Positions 18,224 to 26,322 of a stretch of DNA of 64,000 bases are shown here, one piece after another (positions within the stretch are counted from its first letter, which is position 1; each line of letters begins with the position of its first letter). The notes under the pieces are model-generated. The model was given only the letters and a program-made list of their open reading frames with translations. It searched no databases and was not told where the DNA came from. This DNA comes from Glycocaulis sp051859565 (GTDB lineage Bacteria; Pseudomonadota; Alphaproteobacteria; Caulobacterales; Maricaulaceae): positions 124,001 to 188,000 of the forward strand of contig NZ_JBHYFK010000004.1 in assembly GCF_051859565.1 (NCBI RefSeq), read 5' to 3'. The translations under genes and the position numbers were made by a program.

Positions 18224-19246
18224 TCAAGCCTCCACCAGCACGTCGGTGTAGAGCTCGGAAGGATCCGGCTCAGGGCTCGACTGGGAGAAGTCGGCCGATT
18301 CCTGGACGATCTTCTTGATCTCTTTTTCCATCTCTTTCAGCTGGTCCTCGGTAGCAAACTTGCCTTCGAGAATGCGCTTTTTCGCCAGATCGATCGGGTC
18401 CTTGTGCTCGCGATACTCGTTCACCTCGTCGCGGGTGCGGTACTTGGCCGGGTCGGACATGGAGTGGCCGCGATAGCGGTAGGTCTTCATCTCCAGAATG
18501 TACGGCCCCTTGCCGGAGCGGGCGTGCTCCACGGCCTTTTTTGCGGCTTCATAGACGGCATTCACATCCATCCCGTCGACTTCCTCGCCGGGAATGTTGA
18601 ACGACACGCCGCGCTTGTAGAGATGAGTTTCGGATGAGGAGCGCTTCACGCTCGTGCCCATGGCGTACTGGTTGTTCTCGATGATGTAGATCACCGGAAG
18701 GTTCCAGATCTTGGCCATGTTGAAGCTCTCATAGACCTGGCCCTGATTGGCGGCACCGTCGCCGAAATAGGTGGCGCACACCTTGCCGTCGCCGCGATAG
18801 GCATTGGCGAAGGCAAGGCCGGTGCCGAGCGAGACCTGCGCGCCGACAATGCCGTGCCCGCCAAAGAACTGCTTCTCGCGGCTGAACATGTGCATGGAGC
18901 CGCCCTTGCCGCGCGAATAGCCCCCTTCCCGGCCCGTCAGCTCTGCCATCACGCCATTGGCCGTCATGCCAGCGGCCAGCATATGCCCGTGATCGCGATA
19001 GCCGGTGATCACCTGATCGCCCTCTCGCAGCGCGCTCTGCACGCCAACCACAACCGCTTCCTGACCAATATAGAGATGGCAGAAGCCGGCAATCAGCCCC
19101 ATGCCGTAAAGCTGGCCGGCCTTCTCCTCGAAGCGGCGGATCAGCAGCATGTCGCGATACCACGCGATATACTCATCTGCGCCGGGCCCTGCGGGCTTCT
19201 TAGCGCGGGACGGAGATTTGGAGGAGGCAGATTGGCGAGCGGCCAT
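18224..19246 (-). CDS. pdhA: Pyruvate dehydrogenase E1 alpha subunit
   Basis: Thiamine-diphosphate subunit of E1, 340 residues. A basic, Ser/Lys-rich N-terminus is followed by the core: RRFEEKAGQLYGMGLIAGFCHLYIGQEA, GYRDHGHML and the ThDP motif FGDGAANQGQVYESFNMAKIWNLP as separate stretches near 60, 95 and 165. The regulatory-loop region RYRGHSMSDPAKYR also matches. It is the first gene of the operon pdhA-MAPEG-pdhB-pdhC-lpdA. A short palindrome lies just upstream of its start. Confidence 0.95.
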   Translation of the reverse strand: MAARQSASSKSPSRAKKPAGPGADEYIAWYRDMLLIRRFEEKAGQLYGMGLIAGFCHLYIGQEAVVVGVQSALREGDQVITGYRDHGHMLAAGMTANGVMAELTGREGGYSRGKGGSMHMFSREKQFFGGHGIVGAQVSLGTGLAFANAYRGDGKVCATYFGDGAANQGQVYESFNMAKIWNLPVIYIIENNQYAMGTSVKRSSSETHLYKRGVSFNIPGEEVDGMDVNAVYEAAKKAVEHARSGKGPYILEMKTYRYRGHSMSDPAKYRTRDEVNEYREHKDPIDLAKKRILEGKFATEDQLKEMEKEIKKIVQESADFSQSSPEPDPSELYTDVLVEA

Positions 19247-19254
19247 ACTTCACA

Positions 19255-19271
19255 CGCGAAATAATATCGCG
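19255..19271 (-). promoter_or_regulatory. Palindrome in the pdhA promoter region
   Basis: CGCGA-N7-TCGCG lies 9 bp before the pdhA start. On the minus strand its centre reads TATTAT, and TTGACA lies 11 bp further upstream, too close to be its -35. It may be an operator or a start-proximal hairpin on the pdh message. Confidence 0.35.
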
Positions 19272-19378
19272 CTCCCTTGTCAAGAACTCATGCGGGAGTA
19301 TCAGACGGACGCCTGCCGGGTAAAGCCTGAAACGGAAGTTTTGCGCATGCGAAGAAGCGTGCCGCAGCGCAGCAATGC

Positions 19379-19693
19379 TCAGTATGCGATGGGTTGCGGC
19401 TCGAGGCGCACAATGATCTCGTGGGGGTGCGCGAAGTTCAGCACTACCCGCGCCCGCTCTTCCACATAATCAAGATCAAGCTCGCCAGAGTTCGGCGACA
19501 GCCGGGCGGCGCGGTCTTCGAGCCGGATGCGCTCCGCGCGCACCTCTGCCAGCTCGGCCTCAGCCTGAGCAATGCGTGCAGCCACTGTTGCCTGCTGCAC
19601 AAAGCCGCGCTCTGAGAAGAAGGCGTGATGGGCCACATAGCCCAGCACGCCAACCATCAAGCCTATCAGGATGAAGCGCTTCAGCGCGTTCAT
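19379..19693 (-). CDS. ftsB: Septum formation initiator FtsB/DivIC-like protein
   Basis: Small bitopic division protein of 104 residues. It has a short cytoplasmic N-terminus, one membrane helix (FILIGLMVGVLGYVAHHAFF) and a periplasmic coiled coil (RIAQAEAELAEVRAERIRLEDR) followed by the LDLDYVEERARVVLNFAHP motif of the family. FtsB links FtsL and FtsQ in the divisome. The ATG at 19693 has GGAGG 5 nt upstream. The place between eno and pdhA is the standard one in alphaproteobacteria. Confidence 0.88.
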   Translation of the reverse strand: MNALKRFILIGLMVGVLGYVAHHAFFSERGFVQQATVAARIAQAEAELAEVRAERIRLEDRAARLSPNSGELDLDYVEERARVVLNFAHPHEIIVRLEPQPIAY

Positions 19694-19769
19694 TCCCGCC
19701 TCCATCCACCGCCCGCCTTTTGCGGATCTGACAGATGGAAAGCTATCGCGACAACGTAAAGGAAACGTT

Positions 19770-19799
19770 AGGCGAATCGTTAACCGAAGCGATTCGCCT
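19770..19799 (-). terminator. Hairpin immediately after eno
   Basis: AGGCGAATCG and CGATTCGCCT form a perfect 10-bp stem around a 10-nt loop, starting 2 bp after the eno stop. The sequence after it on the minus strand is only moderately T-rich (AACGTTTCCTTT), so termination may be partial. Both arms contain GANTC, the CcrM methylation site. Confidence 0.5.
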
Positions 19800-19801
19800 G
19801 C

Positions 19802-21079
19802 CTATTCCGCAGCAATGGCGCTGCGCCCCGCATAGACCGCCATATCGCCCAGCTCCGCCTCGATGCGCAGAAGCTGGTTGTATTTCGCCGTCCGGTCTGC
19901 GCGCGCCAGCGAGCCGGTTTTGATCTGCCCGCAATTGGTGGCTACGGCGAGATCGGCAATCGTGTTGTCTTCGGTTTCACCCGAACGATGGCTCATCACC
20001 GCGCCATAGCCGGCACGCAGGGCCATCTCGACGGCATCCAGCGTTTCAGAGAGCGTGCCGATCTGGTTGACCTTCACCAGAATAGCGTTGGCCGCGCCCT
20101 CCTGGATGCCACGGTGGAGACGCTGCGGATTAGTGACGAACAGATCATCGCCGACAAGCTGGCAATCGCCTTCCAGCGCGGCGGTGAGCAGGTTCCAGCC
20201 TTCCCAGTCATCCTCGGCCATGCCGTCCTCGATGGAGATGATGGGATAGGAGGCGACCAGACCCTGCAGATAGGCCGTGAAGCCGACGCTGTCATAGGTC
20301 TTGCCAGCGCCTTCGAGCACATATTTGCCATCACGGAAGAACTCGGTGGAGGCGATATCCAGCGCCAGCACCACATTCTCGCCCGGCTTGTACCCTGCGT
20401 TCTCTACAGCGGCCATGATGGCATCAAGCGCCTCTTCGGGACTGCGCAGATCAGGGGCAAAGCCACCCTCATCGCCGACATTGGTATTGTGGCCATCGGC
20501 TTTGAGACGCGCGCGCAGGGCGTGGAAAATCTCGGCCCCGCACTGCAGCGCGTCGGAAAAACGATCAAAGCCAGTCGGCATGATCATGAATTCCTGAAAA
20601 TCGATGGGATTGTCCGCGTGTGCGCCGCCATTGATAATGTTCATCATCGGGGTCGGCAGGACGCGCGCATTCACCCCGCCCAGATAGCGGTAAAGCGGCA
20701 TATTCGCTGACAGGGCCGATGCCTTGGCAGCTGCCAGCGAGACGCCCAGTATAGCGTTCGCGCCAAGGCGCACCTTGTTGGGTGTGCCATCCAGCGCAAC
20801 CAGGGTCTGGTCGATGCGGCGCTGCTCCTCGGCATCAAAGCCGGCCAGCGCATCAAAAATCTCGCCCTCGACCGCCTCGATCGCCTTGCGCACGCCTTTG
20901 CCGCGATAGCGGTCCCCGCCATCGCGCAACTCGACCGCCTCGTGTGCGCCTGTGGAGGCCCCGCTGGGCACCGCTGCGCGGCCGATGGAGCCATCTTCCA
21001 ATTCGACATCCACCTCAATCGTGGGGTTGCCCCGGCTGTCGAGAATCTCGCGCGCGATGATGTCGGTAATGGCGGTCAT
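19802..21079 (-). CDS. eno: Enolase
   Basis: Interconverts 2-phosphoglycerate and phosphoenolpyruvate, and in many bacteria is also part of the RNA degradosome. It has 425 residues, full length. Signatures are AREILDSRGNPTIEVDV, GAEIFHALRARL, DEGGFAPDL, the metal-ligand SIEDGMAEDDW and LVKVNQIGTLSETL, with SHRSGETEDN near 370. It has AAGGA 9-10 nt before the ATG. kdsA, often found between pyrG and eno in this class, is absent; rpmF lies there instead. Confidence 0.97.
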   Translation of the reverse strand: MTAITDIIAREILDSRGNPTIEVDVELEDGSIGRAAVPSGASTGAHEAVELRDGGDRYRGKGVRKAIEAVEGEIFDALAGFDAEEQRRIDQTLVALDGTPNKVRLGANAILGVSLAAAKASALSANMPLYRYLGGVNARVLPTPMMNIINGGAHADNPIDFQEFMIMPTGFDRFSDALQCGAEIFHALRARLKADGHNTNVGDEGGFAPDLRSPEEALDAIMAAVENAGYKPGENVVLALDIASTEFFRDGKYVLEGAGKTYDSVGFTAYLQGLVASYPIISIEDGMAEDDWEGWNLLTAALEGDCQLVGDDLFVTNPQRLHRGIQEGAANAILVKVNQIGTLSETLDAVEMALRAGYGAVMSHRSGETEDNTIADLAVATNCGQIKTGSLARADRTAKYNQLLRIEAELGDMAVYAGRSAIAAE

Positions 21080-21170
21080 AAATGTCTGTCCTTGGCATTG
21101 AAGGCGCGGCAGCTGAATCCGCGCGAATGAGGGTTTCTGGCGCGCTTGATAGCCGAGGGCCGGTCAAGAC

Positions 21171-21205
21171 AAAAGCCCCGCGCGGGGTTATCGCGCAGGG
21201 CTTTT
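21171..21205 (-). terminator. Terminator downstream of rpmF
   Basis: AAAAGCCC and GGGCTTTT form an 8-bp stem extended by inner CGCGC/GCGC pairing. A T-run follows on the minus strand. The mirror A-run suggests it may work in both directions. Confidence 0.7.
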
Positions 21206-21246
21206 GATAAGCTGTCAGACGGGCCCGCGCCGCAGCGCGAGAGGGC

Positions 21247-21429
21247 CTAGTCTTCTTTCGGCGTCAGGATCTGCTTGCCGCGATACATACCGGTCTTCAG
21301 ATCGACATGGTGCGGACGGCGCAGCTCGCCGGTGTCCTTGTCCTCGACATAGGCCGTGGTGCCGATCGCGTCGTGGCCGCGGCGCATGCCACGCTTGGAC
21401 GGGGAGGTTTTGCGCTTAGGGACCGCCAT
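21247..21429 (-). CDS. rpmF: 50S ribosomal protein L32
   Basis: The protein has 60 residues with the standard beginning AVPKRKTSPSKRGMRRGHD and a basic, Gly-rich C-terminus (GMYRGKQIL). It lacks the four zinc-binding cysteines found in some L32 proteins, which is normal for proteobacteria. It is a single-gene unit with its own promoter and terminator. Confidence 0.96.
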   Translation of the reverse strand: MAVPKRKTSPSKRGMRRGHDAIGTTAYVEDKDTGELRRPHHVDLKTGMYRGKQILTPKED

Positions 21430-21503
21430 GGGTCTCTCCTGAACTGGTCGTTTTCAAAAATCGGTATGGCTCCGCGCGGGACACGCGAAGCAGTGAGCGG
21501 CGG

Positions 21504-21532
21504 GCTATACCTGTTTGCAAACATCAAGGCAA
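21504..21532 (-). promoter_or_regulatory. Candidate rpmF promoter with internal palindrome
   Basis: On the minus strand, TTGCCT (21527-21532) and TATAGC (21504-21509) are 17 bp apart. The spacer holds the perfect palindrome TGTTTGCAAACA (21512-21523), a possible repressor site. The rest of the 21430-21710 gap shows no convincing gene. Confidence 0.5.
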
Positions 21533-21710
21533 CAGGCGTGGTGCGCCAGACAAGGCAGATGTGATCGGGATTCTCGTGATTCGCCGCTCGTTTTGCGCTA
21601 TGATCCCTGTTGAGCAGTCCCGCCCGCAGGCCAGACGACATCAAGGCTCGGAACATTTTGTAGAGATGAGTCGGTAGGACCTCTGGCGCGGACTGCGGTT
21701 CTTTTATCCC

Positions 21711-23339
21711 CTAAACCAGCCGTGAATGCTCCATGGCCGCCGCGATGAAGCTGGCAAACAGCGGGTGCGGATCGAAGGGGCGCGATTTGTATTCCGGGTG
21801 GAACTGCACACCGACAAACCAGGGATGATCCTTGTGCTCGACAATCTCGGGTAGCAACCCGTCCGGTGACAGGCCGGAGAAGACGAGGCCATGGGCCTCC
21901 AGCTGCTCCCGGTAGGCGATATTCACCTCATAGCGGTGCCGGTGGCGCTCTGAGATCATCTCCGCGCCGTAAATCTCATGCACCTTCGTGCCTGGTGCCA
22001 GCTGGGCTGGATACGCACCAAGGCGCATCGTGCCGCCCAGATCGCCTGCTTTCGAGCGGCGTTCCAGCTCATTGCCCTTGGCCCATTCGGTCATCAGGCC
22101 AACCAGCGGCACTTTGGGCTCGCCAAATTCGCTGCTGCCCGCGCCCTCAATGCCCGCCAGATGGCGCGCGGCCTCGATGACCGCCATCTGCATGCCAAAG
22201 CAGATACCGAAATAGGGAATCTTGCGCTCGCGCGCGAACCGGGCTGCTGCGATCTTGCCTTCCGCGCCCCGCTCGCCAAACCCACCCGGCACCAGAATGC
22301 CATGCACGTCTTCCAGAGCGCTGAAGGCATCAGGCTGCTCGAACTGTTCAGAATCCAGCCAGCGCAGCTTGACCTTCACCGCATTGGCGATGCCGCCATG
22401 ATTGAGCGCTTCCATGAGCGACTTATAGGCATCGATCAGCACGGTGTACTTGCCGACAATGGCAATCGTCACCTGCCCGTCGGGCTCGTTCACGGCTTTG
22501 GAGATTGCCTGCCAGCGCGTCAGATCGGGTTCTGGGGCATCGGACAGGCCAAACCGCTCCAGCACGACATTGTCAAAGCCCTGGGCGTGGTATTCCAGCG
22601 GCACGTCATAGAGCGAGGACGCGTCGCGCCCCTCAATCACCGCGTTTTCCGGCACATTACAGAACAGGGCGATCTTGCGCTTGTCGGAGGGCTCGATCGG
22701 AATCTCGCAACGGCACAGCAGAATATCCGGCTGGATGCCGATGGAGCGCAGCTCCTTGACCGAGTGCTGGGTCGGCTTGGTCTTCATCTCGCCGGCCGCC
22801 TTGATGAAAGGCAGCAAGGTGACGTGGATGAAGATGGCGCGGTCGCGGCCGAGCTCCTGACCGAGCTGGCGGATGGCTTCAAAGAAGGGCAGGCCTTCAA
22901 TATCGCCCACCGTGCCCCCGATCTCGCACAGCACGAAATCGACATCGCCCGCGTCAGACAGGACGAATTGCTTGATGGTGTCGGTGACGTGCGGGATCAC
23001 CTGCACGGTCGCGCCGAGATAATCGCCGCGGCGCTCGCGCTCGATAATGGTGGAATAGATCCGCCCCGTGGTGATGTTGTCGCCACGCGTGGCCGACACG
23101 CCGGTAAAGCGCTCGTAATGGCCAAGGTCGAGATCGGTCTCGGCCCCGTCCTCGGTGACATAGACCTCGCCGTGCTGATAAGGGCTCATCGTGCCCGGAT
23201 CGACATTGAGATAGGGATCGAGCTTGCGCAGCCGGACGCGGTATCCGCGTGCCTGCAGGAGCGCACCAAGAGCGGCTGAAGCGAGGCCTTTTCCAAGAGA
23301 GGAGACCACGCCGCCGGTTATGAAAATGTATCGCGGCAT
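21711..23339 (-). CDS. pyrG: CTP synthase
   Basis: Makes CTP from UTP with ATP and glutamine. It has 542 residues: an N-terminal synthetase domain (FITGGVVSSLGKGLASA, LRKLDPYLNVDPGTMSP, EIGGTVGDIE) and a C-terminal class I glutaminase with YFGICFGMQMA (Cys nucleophile) and VQFHPEYKSRP (His/Glu). It is downstream of secG and the second MAPEG gene on the same strand. Confidence 0.97.
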   Translation of the reverse strand: MPRYIFITGGVVSSLGKGLASAALGALLQARGYRVRLRKLDPYLNVDPGTMSPYQHGEVYVTEDGAETDLDLGHYERFTGVSATRGDNITTGRIYSTIIERERRGDYLGATVQVIPHVTDTIKQFVLSDAGDVDFVLCEIGGTVGDIEGLPFFEAIRQLGQELGRDRAIFIHVTLLPFIKAAGEMKTKPTQHSVKELRSIGIQPDILLCRCEIPIEPSDKRKIALFCNVPENAVIEGRDASSLYDVPLEYHAQGFDNVVLERFGLSDAPEPDLTRWQAISKAVNEPDGQVTIAIVGKYTVLIDAYKSLMEALNHGGIANAVKVKLRWLDSEQFEQPDAFSALEDVHGILVPGGFGERGAEGKIAAARFARERKIPYFGICFGMQMAVIEAARHLAGIEGAGSSEFGEPKVPLVGLMTEWAKGNELERRSKAGDLGGTMRLGAYPAQLAPGTKVHEIYGAEMISERHRHRYEVNIAYREQLEAHGLVFSGLSPDGLLPEIVEHKDHPWFVGVQFHPEYKSRPFDPHPLFASFIAAAMEHSRLV

Positions 23340-23364
23340 GGAAGGACGGGTTAGCGCAGAATCA

Positions 23365-23382
23365 CGCGGCGGGAAAGCCGCG
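23365..23382 (-). other. GC-rich hairpin between the MAPEG gene and pyrG
   Basis: CGCGGC-GGGAAA-GCCGCG gives a 6-bp stem with a 6-nt loop, 26 bp before the pyrG start. There is no T-run. It may mark an mRNA processing or stability site. Confidence 0.35.
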
Positions 23383-23424
23383 CCCTGTCACCGCATGTGA
23401 GAAAAGCCGGGAAAACGCAGCCCT

Positions 23425-23859
23425 TCAGCCCAGTTGCTGCAACAGGAACAGCATCCATAGCCCTGCCAGCGCGAGAAAATTGACTGTGAACACCGCTCCG
23501 CGCAGAGGCACATTGCCGGTGAGCGTCTGAACGGCGGTGTGCAATACCCGCCCGGCCACGAAGAGCCAGGCTAGCCATACCATTGCGCTTGTGGCCGACT
23601 GTGTGGCCCAGAGCGCCAGCACCAGTGGGTAGAACAGCATGGGCGCTTCGAACTGGTTACGCAGATTGGCCGCGACGCGGGCGCCGCGATCCACATCACC
23701 GCCAGCAAACTGCAGATCGGAATATCGATGTTTGTGCGCCCTGACAGCCCGCAGGCGCTCGACGGTCAGCCATGTATAGAGAAACGCAACCAAGGCCAGG
23801 TGCGCGGCGGCAGGCAGCAGAATTAGACGGGCCTCGGCGTTTGCAAGAAGCCCGTCCAT
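23425..23859 (-). CDS. MAPEG-family membrane protein
   Basis: The protein has 144 residues and four hydrophobic segments. RVAANLRNQFEAPMLFYPLVLAL has the family Asn/Glu pair, and WLFVAGRVLHTAVQTL is the usual third-helix motif. It starts at the ATG 23859, 7 bp after the secG stop. It is a relative of the MAPEG gene in the pdh operon. The substrate is unknown. Confidence 0.85.
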   Translation of the reverse strand: MDGLLANAEARLILLPAAAHLALVAFLYTWLTVERLRAVRAHKHRYSDLQFAGGDVDRGARVAANLRNQFEAPMLFYPLVLALWATQSATSAMVWLAWLFVAGRVLHTAVQTLTGNVPLRGAVFTVNFLALAGLWMLFLLQQLG

Positions 23860-23866
23860 TTGGTCC

Positions 23867-24292
23867 CTACCGGCCCGGCTCGTCGTCAGCAGGCGCGCCT
23901 TCGGCATCGCCCTCGAACGGCGCAGGAGCCTCCGCCGGCTCTTCAGGCGTTTCGGTGGCAGACGTCTCGCCAGCCGGCACAGGCTCGCCCTCGTCGTCAA
24001 AGTCGAAGGGCAACGGTCCGCGCTCTTCCTGGGTGCCGACACGGTCGATGACCGACTGCCCGGAACGGTCGATGGTCGACAAGGCCGCCAGCGCGATGGA
24101 GTTTGCCATGAACACGGCGCCGAGAATCATTGTGGTGCGCGTCAGAAGATTGGCTGCGCTCCGGCCTGACATCATGCCGCCAGGGCCGCCGCCGCCAATA
24201 CCAAGAGCACCGCCCTCGGAACGCTGCATCAGAACGACCGCCACCAGTGCAATCGCCACAAGGATCTGGATTATAAGCAGAATAGTGGTCAT
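23867..24292 (-). CDS. secG: Preprotein translocase subunit SecG
   Basis: Stimulates SecYEG export. It has 141 residues: two membrane helices (ILLIIQILVAIALVAVVLMQR and the TTMILGAVFMANSIALAAL segment) flank the signature EGGALGIGGGG. The C-terminal 60 residues form an acidic Pro/Ala/Glu tail (ETPEEPAEAPAPFEGDAEG), longer than in E. coli SecG and typical of alphaproteobacteria. The start is MTTILLI at 24292. The tpiA-secG-pyrG neighbourhood is conserved. Confidence 0.92.
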   Translation of the reverse strand: MTTILLIIQILVAIALVAVVLMQRSEGGALGIGGGGPGGMMSGRSAANLLTRTTMILGAVFMANSIALAALSTIDRSGQSVIDRVGTQEERGPLPFDFDDEGEPVPAGETSATETPEEPAEAPAPFEGDAEGAPADDEPGR

Positions 24293-24341
24293 GGAGCCTT
24301 GAAACGCCTTGTTTGCCGCAAGGCGCGAACCCGGCGGCGGA

Positions 24342-25334
24342 TCAACTTGCCGCGCGTTGTAGCTCAGCCTCTTTCGATTTGCCACTCTCCAACTGCCGCA
24401 CGGGAGCAAGCCTGCGGCGGAGGGCTTCCACTGTCGCCTCGATTTCCTTCACCGAGGTCTCCACTGAATCACCGCCTGCAAAGGCCGTCAGCACGCCCAT
24501 GGCCAGCTCCTTGATCAGGTTCAGATTAGCCATGGTGAAGCCGCCCTCGCCCAGAAGCTCCTCACAGACCTGATAGAGCGCGAATGCAATACGCGACGCT
24601 TCGCCGGCGCTCTGCCGGGCCAGACGCAGCCGAAGCTCCTTGGCCGTACGCGCCAGATCCTCCAGATCGAGTACCGCCACATTGCCTGAGCTGAGCTCGC
24701 GCAAGCCCACCTCTACGCCAACTGTCAGGCGCATGCACAGGCGACGGATGCGCTCGGTCTCGACGGTGCGCCGCGCCTCCGCAATCCAGCGATTGGCTTC
24801 GTCGATGGCGCTTTCATCACCTTCGGTAACAACCTGCAGCGTATTGGGCGCGTCAACGCGGTTGCCTGCCCCGATCCCCCGGTCAATATCCTTGCGGCGG
24901 TCCGGGCCGATATAATCGCTGGTCACGACGAAGGGCTTGCGGGCTTTGACAAGCGTGCGAATGCGCTCTTCGGCAAAGGCTGTGGAGAACGGGCGGATGA
25001 TCACGTCATCCACGCCTGAATCGATGGCCTGCTTCATCACATGGCCGTCACGCACCCAGCTGGTGAAAGCGAACACCACAAACGGGTTGCGGCCCAGCTC
25101 GCCCGCGCGCACGGCACGTACGGCGCGCAGAAGCTCGTTCTCGTTATTGACCAGCTCGGCGATGATGAGGTCAGGCGAGGTGTCTTCCAGACGCCGCTTG
25201 AACTCATTGACCGAGCTCAGACAGCTGATCTCCCGGAATCCGATCTCGTGCAACGCATAGCGCGTGTTGCGCAGATTGACCCCGACCGGATCGAACAGCA
25301 GCACCGAAGCGCGCCGATAATCGATATTCCTCAT
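24342..25334 (-). CDS. Degenerate response-regulator receiver protein with uncharacterised C-terminal domain
   Basis: The protein has about 330 residues. Residues 8-125 look like a CheY receiver fold (SVLLFDPVGVNLRNTRYAL..., PDLIIAELVNN, FVVFAFTSW, GVDDVIIRPF), but key residues have changed. The phospho-acceptor Asp is Glu (AEL), the partner acidic residue is Pro, and the final Lys is Arg, so it is probably not phosphorylated, or is locked on. A YIGPDRRKD motif follows, and a helical C-terminal domain of about 170 residues that I do not recognise. There is no DNA-binding or GGDEF output. It lies between tpiA and secG on the same strand. The start is uncertain; an ATG at 25391 is possible. Confidence 0.75.
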   Translation of the reverse strand: MRNIDYRRASVLLFDPVGVNLRNTRYALHEIGFREISCLSSVNEFKRRLEDTSPDLIIAELVNNENELLRAVRAVRAGELGRNPFVVFAFTSWVRDGHVMKQAIDSGVDDVIIRPFSTAFAEERIRTLVKARKPFVVTSDYIGPDRRKDIDRGIGAGNRVDAPNTLQVVTEGDESAIDEANRWIAEARRTVETERIRRLCMRLTVGVEVGLRELSSGNVAVLDLEDLARTAKELRLRLARQSAGEASRIAFALYQVCEELLGEGGFTMANLNLIKELAMGVLTAFAGGDSVETSVKEIEATVEALRRRLAPVRQLESGKSKEAELQRAAS

Positions 25335-25409
25335 CGCACCACCCATGGCAGGAGGTCTTGCTGCCTCCCCTGCTTGGGTAAACCTTGCCATTGAAGTCTG
25401 AAAATCGCC

Positions 25410-26144
25410 TTACGAAGATAGGTTAACGAGGCGTGCAAAGACATGCGCGTCAAGGCTGGCGCCGCCCACCAGCGCGCCATCAATATCCGGGCAGGCCATC
25501 AATGCCGCTACGTTCTCCGGTTTTACCGAGCCGCCGTAAAGAATGCGCAAGCGCTCCGCGCCGTCTCCGGGCCATGCCGCGCGGATGGCTGCGTGCATCT
25601 CCTGGGCCTCGTCCGGACCGGCACTGCGCCCCGTTCCGATCGCCCAGACGGGTTCATAAGCAATAATCACATCGTCCGCGCTCGCTTCAGGCAAACTGCC
25701 AGCCAGCTGCGCCAGAACCGTTTCAATGGCGAGGCCTGCCTCACGGTCTTTGAGTTGTTCGCCGATACAGATGATGGGCGTCAGCCCCTCGCGCAGCGCC
25801 GCCCCGGCCTTGCGGCGGACCAGATCATCGCCCTCGCCATGACCGTCGCGGCGTTCGGAGTGGCCCACAATCACGTGGCTGCATCCCAGATCCTTGAGCA
25901 TCCCGGCAGAGATTTCCCCGGTATAGGCCCCATCCGGCTCCGGCGAACAATCCTGTGCGCCCAGTGCGACTGGTGAGCCCGCGAACAGGCCTTGAAACAG
26001 GTGCAGCAAGGTCGCAGGCGGACACACCAGAATGTCCACCCCGTTCGCCGTCAGCGAATCCCGGAAACGCTGCGCCCAGGTCCCGTCGGCCACCCGGCCG
26101 TTCATTTTCCAGTTACCCGCGATCAACGGGCGGCGAATAGACAT
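25410..26144 (-). CDS. tpiA: Triosephosphate isomerase
   Basis: Interconverts DHAP and glyceraldehyde-3-phosphate. It has 244 residues: RPLIAGNWKMNG (Asn/Lys substrate site), catalytic His in VIVGHSERRD and catalytic Glu in IAYEPVWAIGTGRSA, then the phosphate-binding LYGGSVKPEN. It heads the minus-strand group tpiA, receiver, secG, MAPEG, pyrG, divergent from ppiD. Confidence 0.96.
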   Translation of the reverse strand: MSIRRPLIAGNWKMNGRVADGTWAQRFRDSLTANGVDILVCPPATLLHLFQGLFAGSPVALGAQDCSPEPDGAYTGEISAGMLKDLGCSHVIVGHSERRDGHGEGDDLVRRKAGAALREGLTPIICIGEQLKDREAGLAIETVLAQLAGSLPEASADDVIIAYEPVWAIGTGRSAGPDEAQEMHAAIRAAWPGDGAERLRILYGGSVKPENVAALMACPDIDGALVGGASLDAHVFARLVNLSS

Positions 26145-26322
26145 GATGGCTCAGTCCCCTGCGTCAATGACGCGCGAGCGATACCAGCCAGTCCCGCGCG
26201 GGGCAAACCCTGTTCGTTTCGCGCAGGCAGTAGCCTTGCCCGCCGCGCGCGCCACGGCTAGGGTCCGCCGCCTTGGCCAGCCAAGCCTGTTGCAGCCCTT
26301 TTTCCGGTGTTATCGAAGCTCC

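Noticed and set aside
19770..19800. CtrA binding site (TTAA-N7-TTAA) near eno/ftsB
   Set aside because: GTTAAC and CTAAC occur, but the second half is CTAA and is one base out of register with the consensus.
21978..23279. Long plus-strand ORF (433 codons) opposite pyrG
   Set aside because: Antisense shadow of a complete CTP synthase gene.
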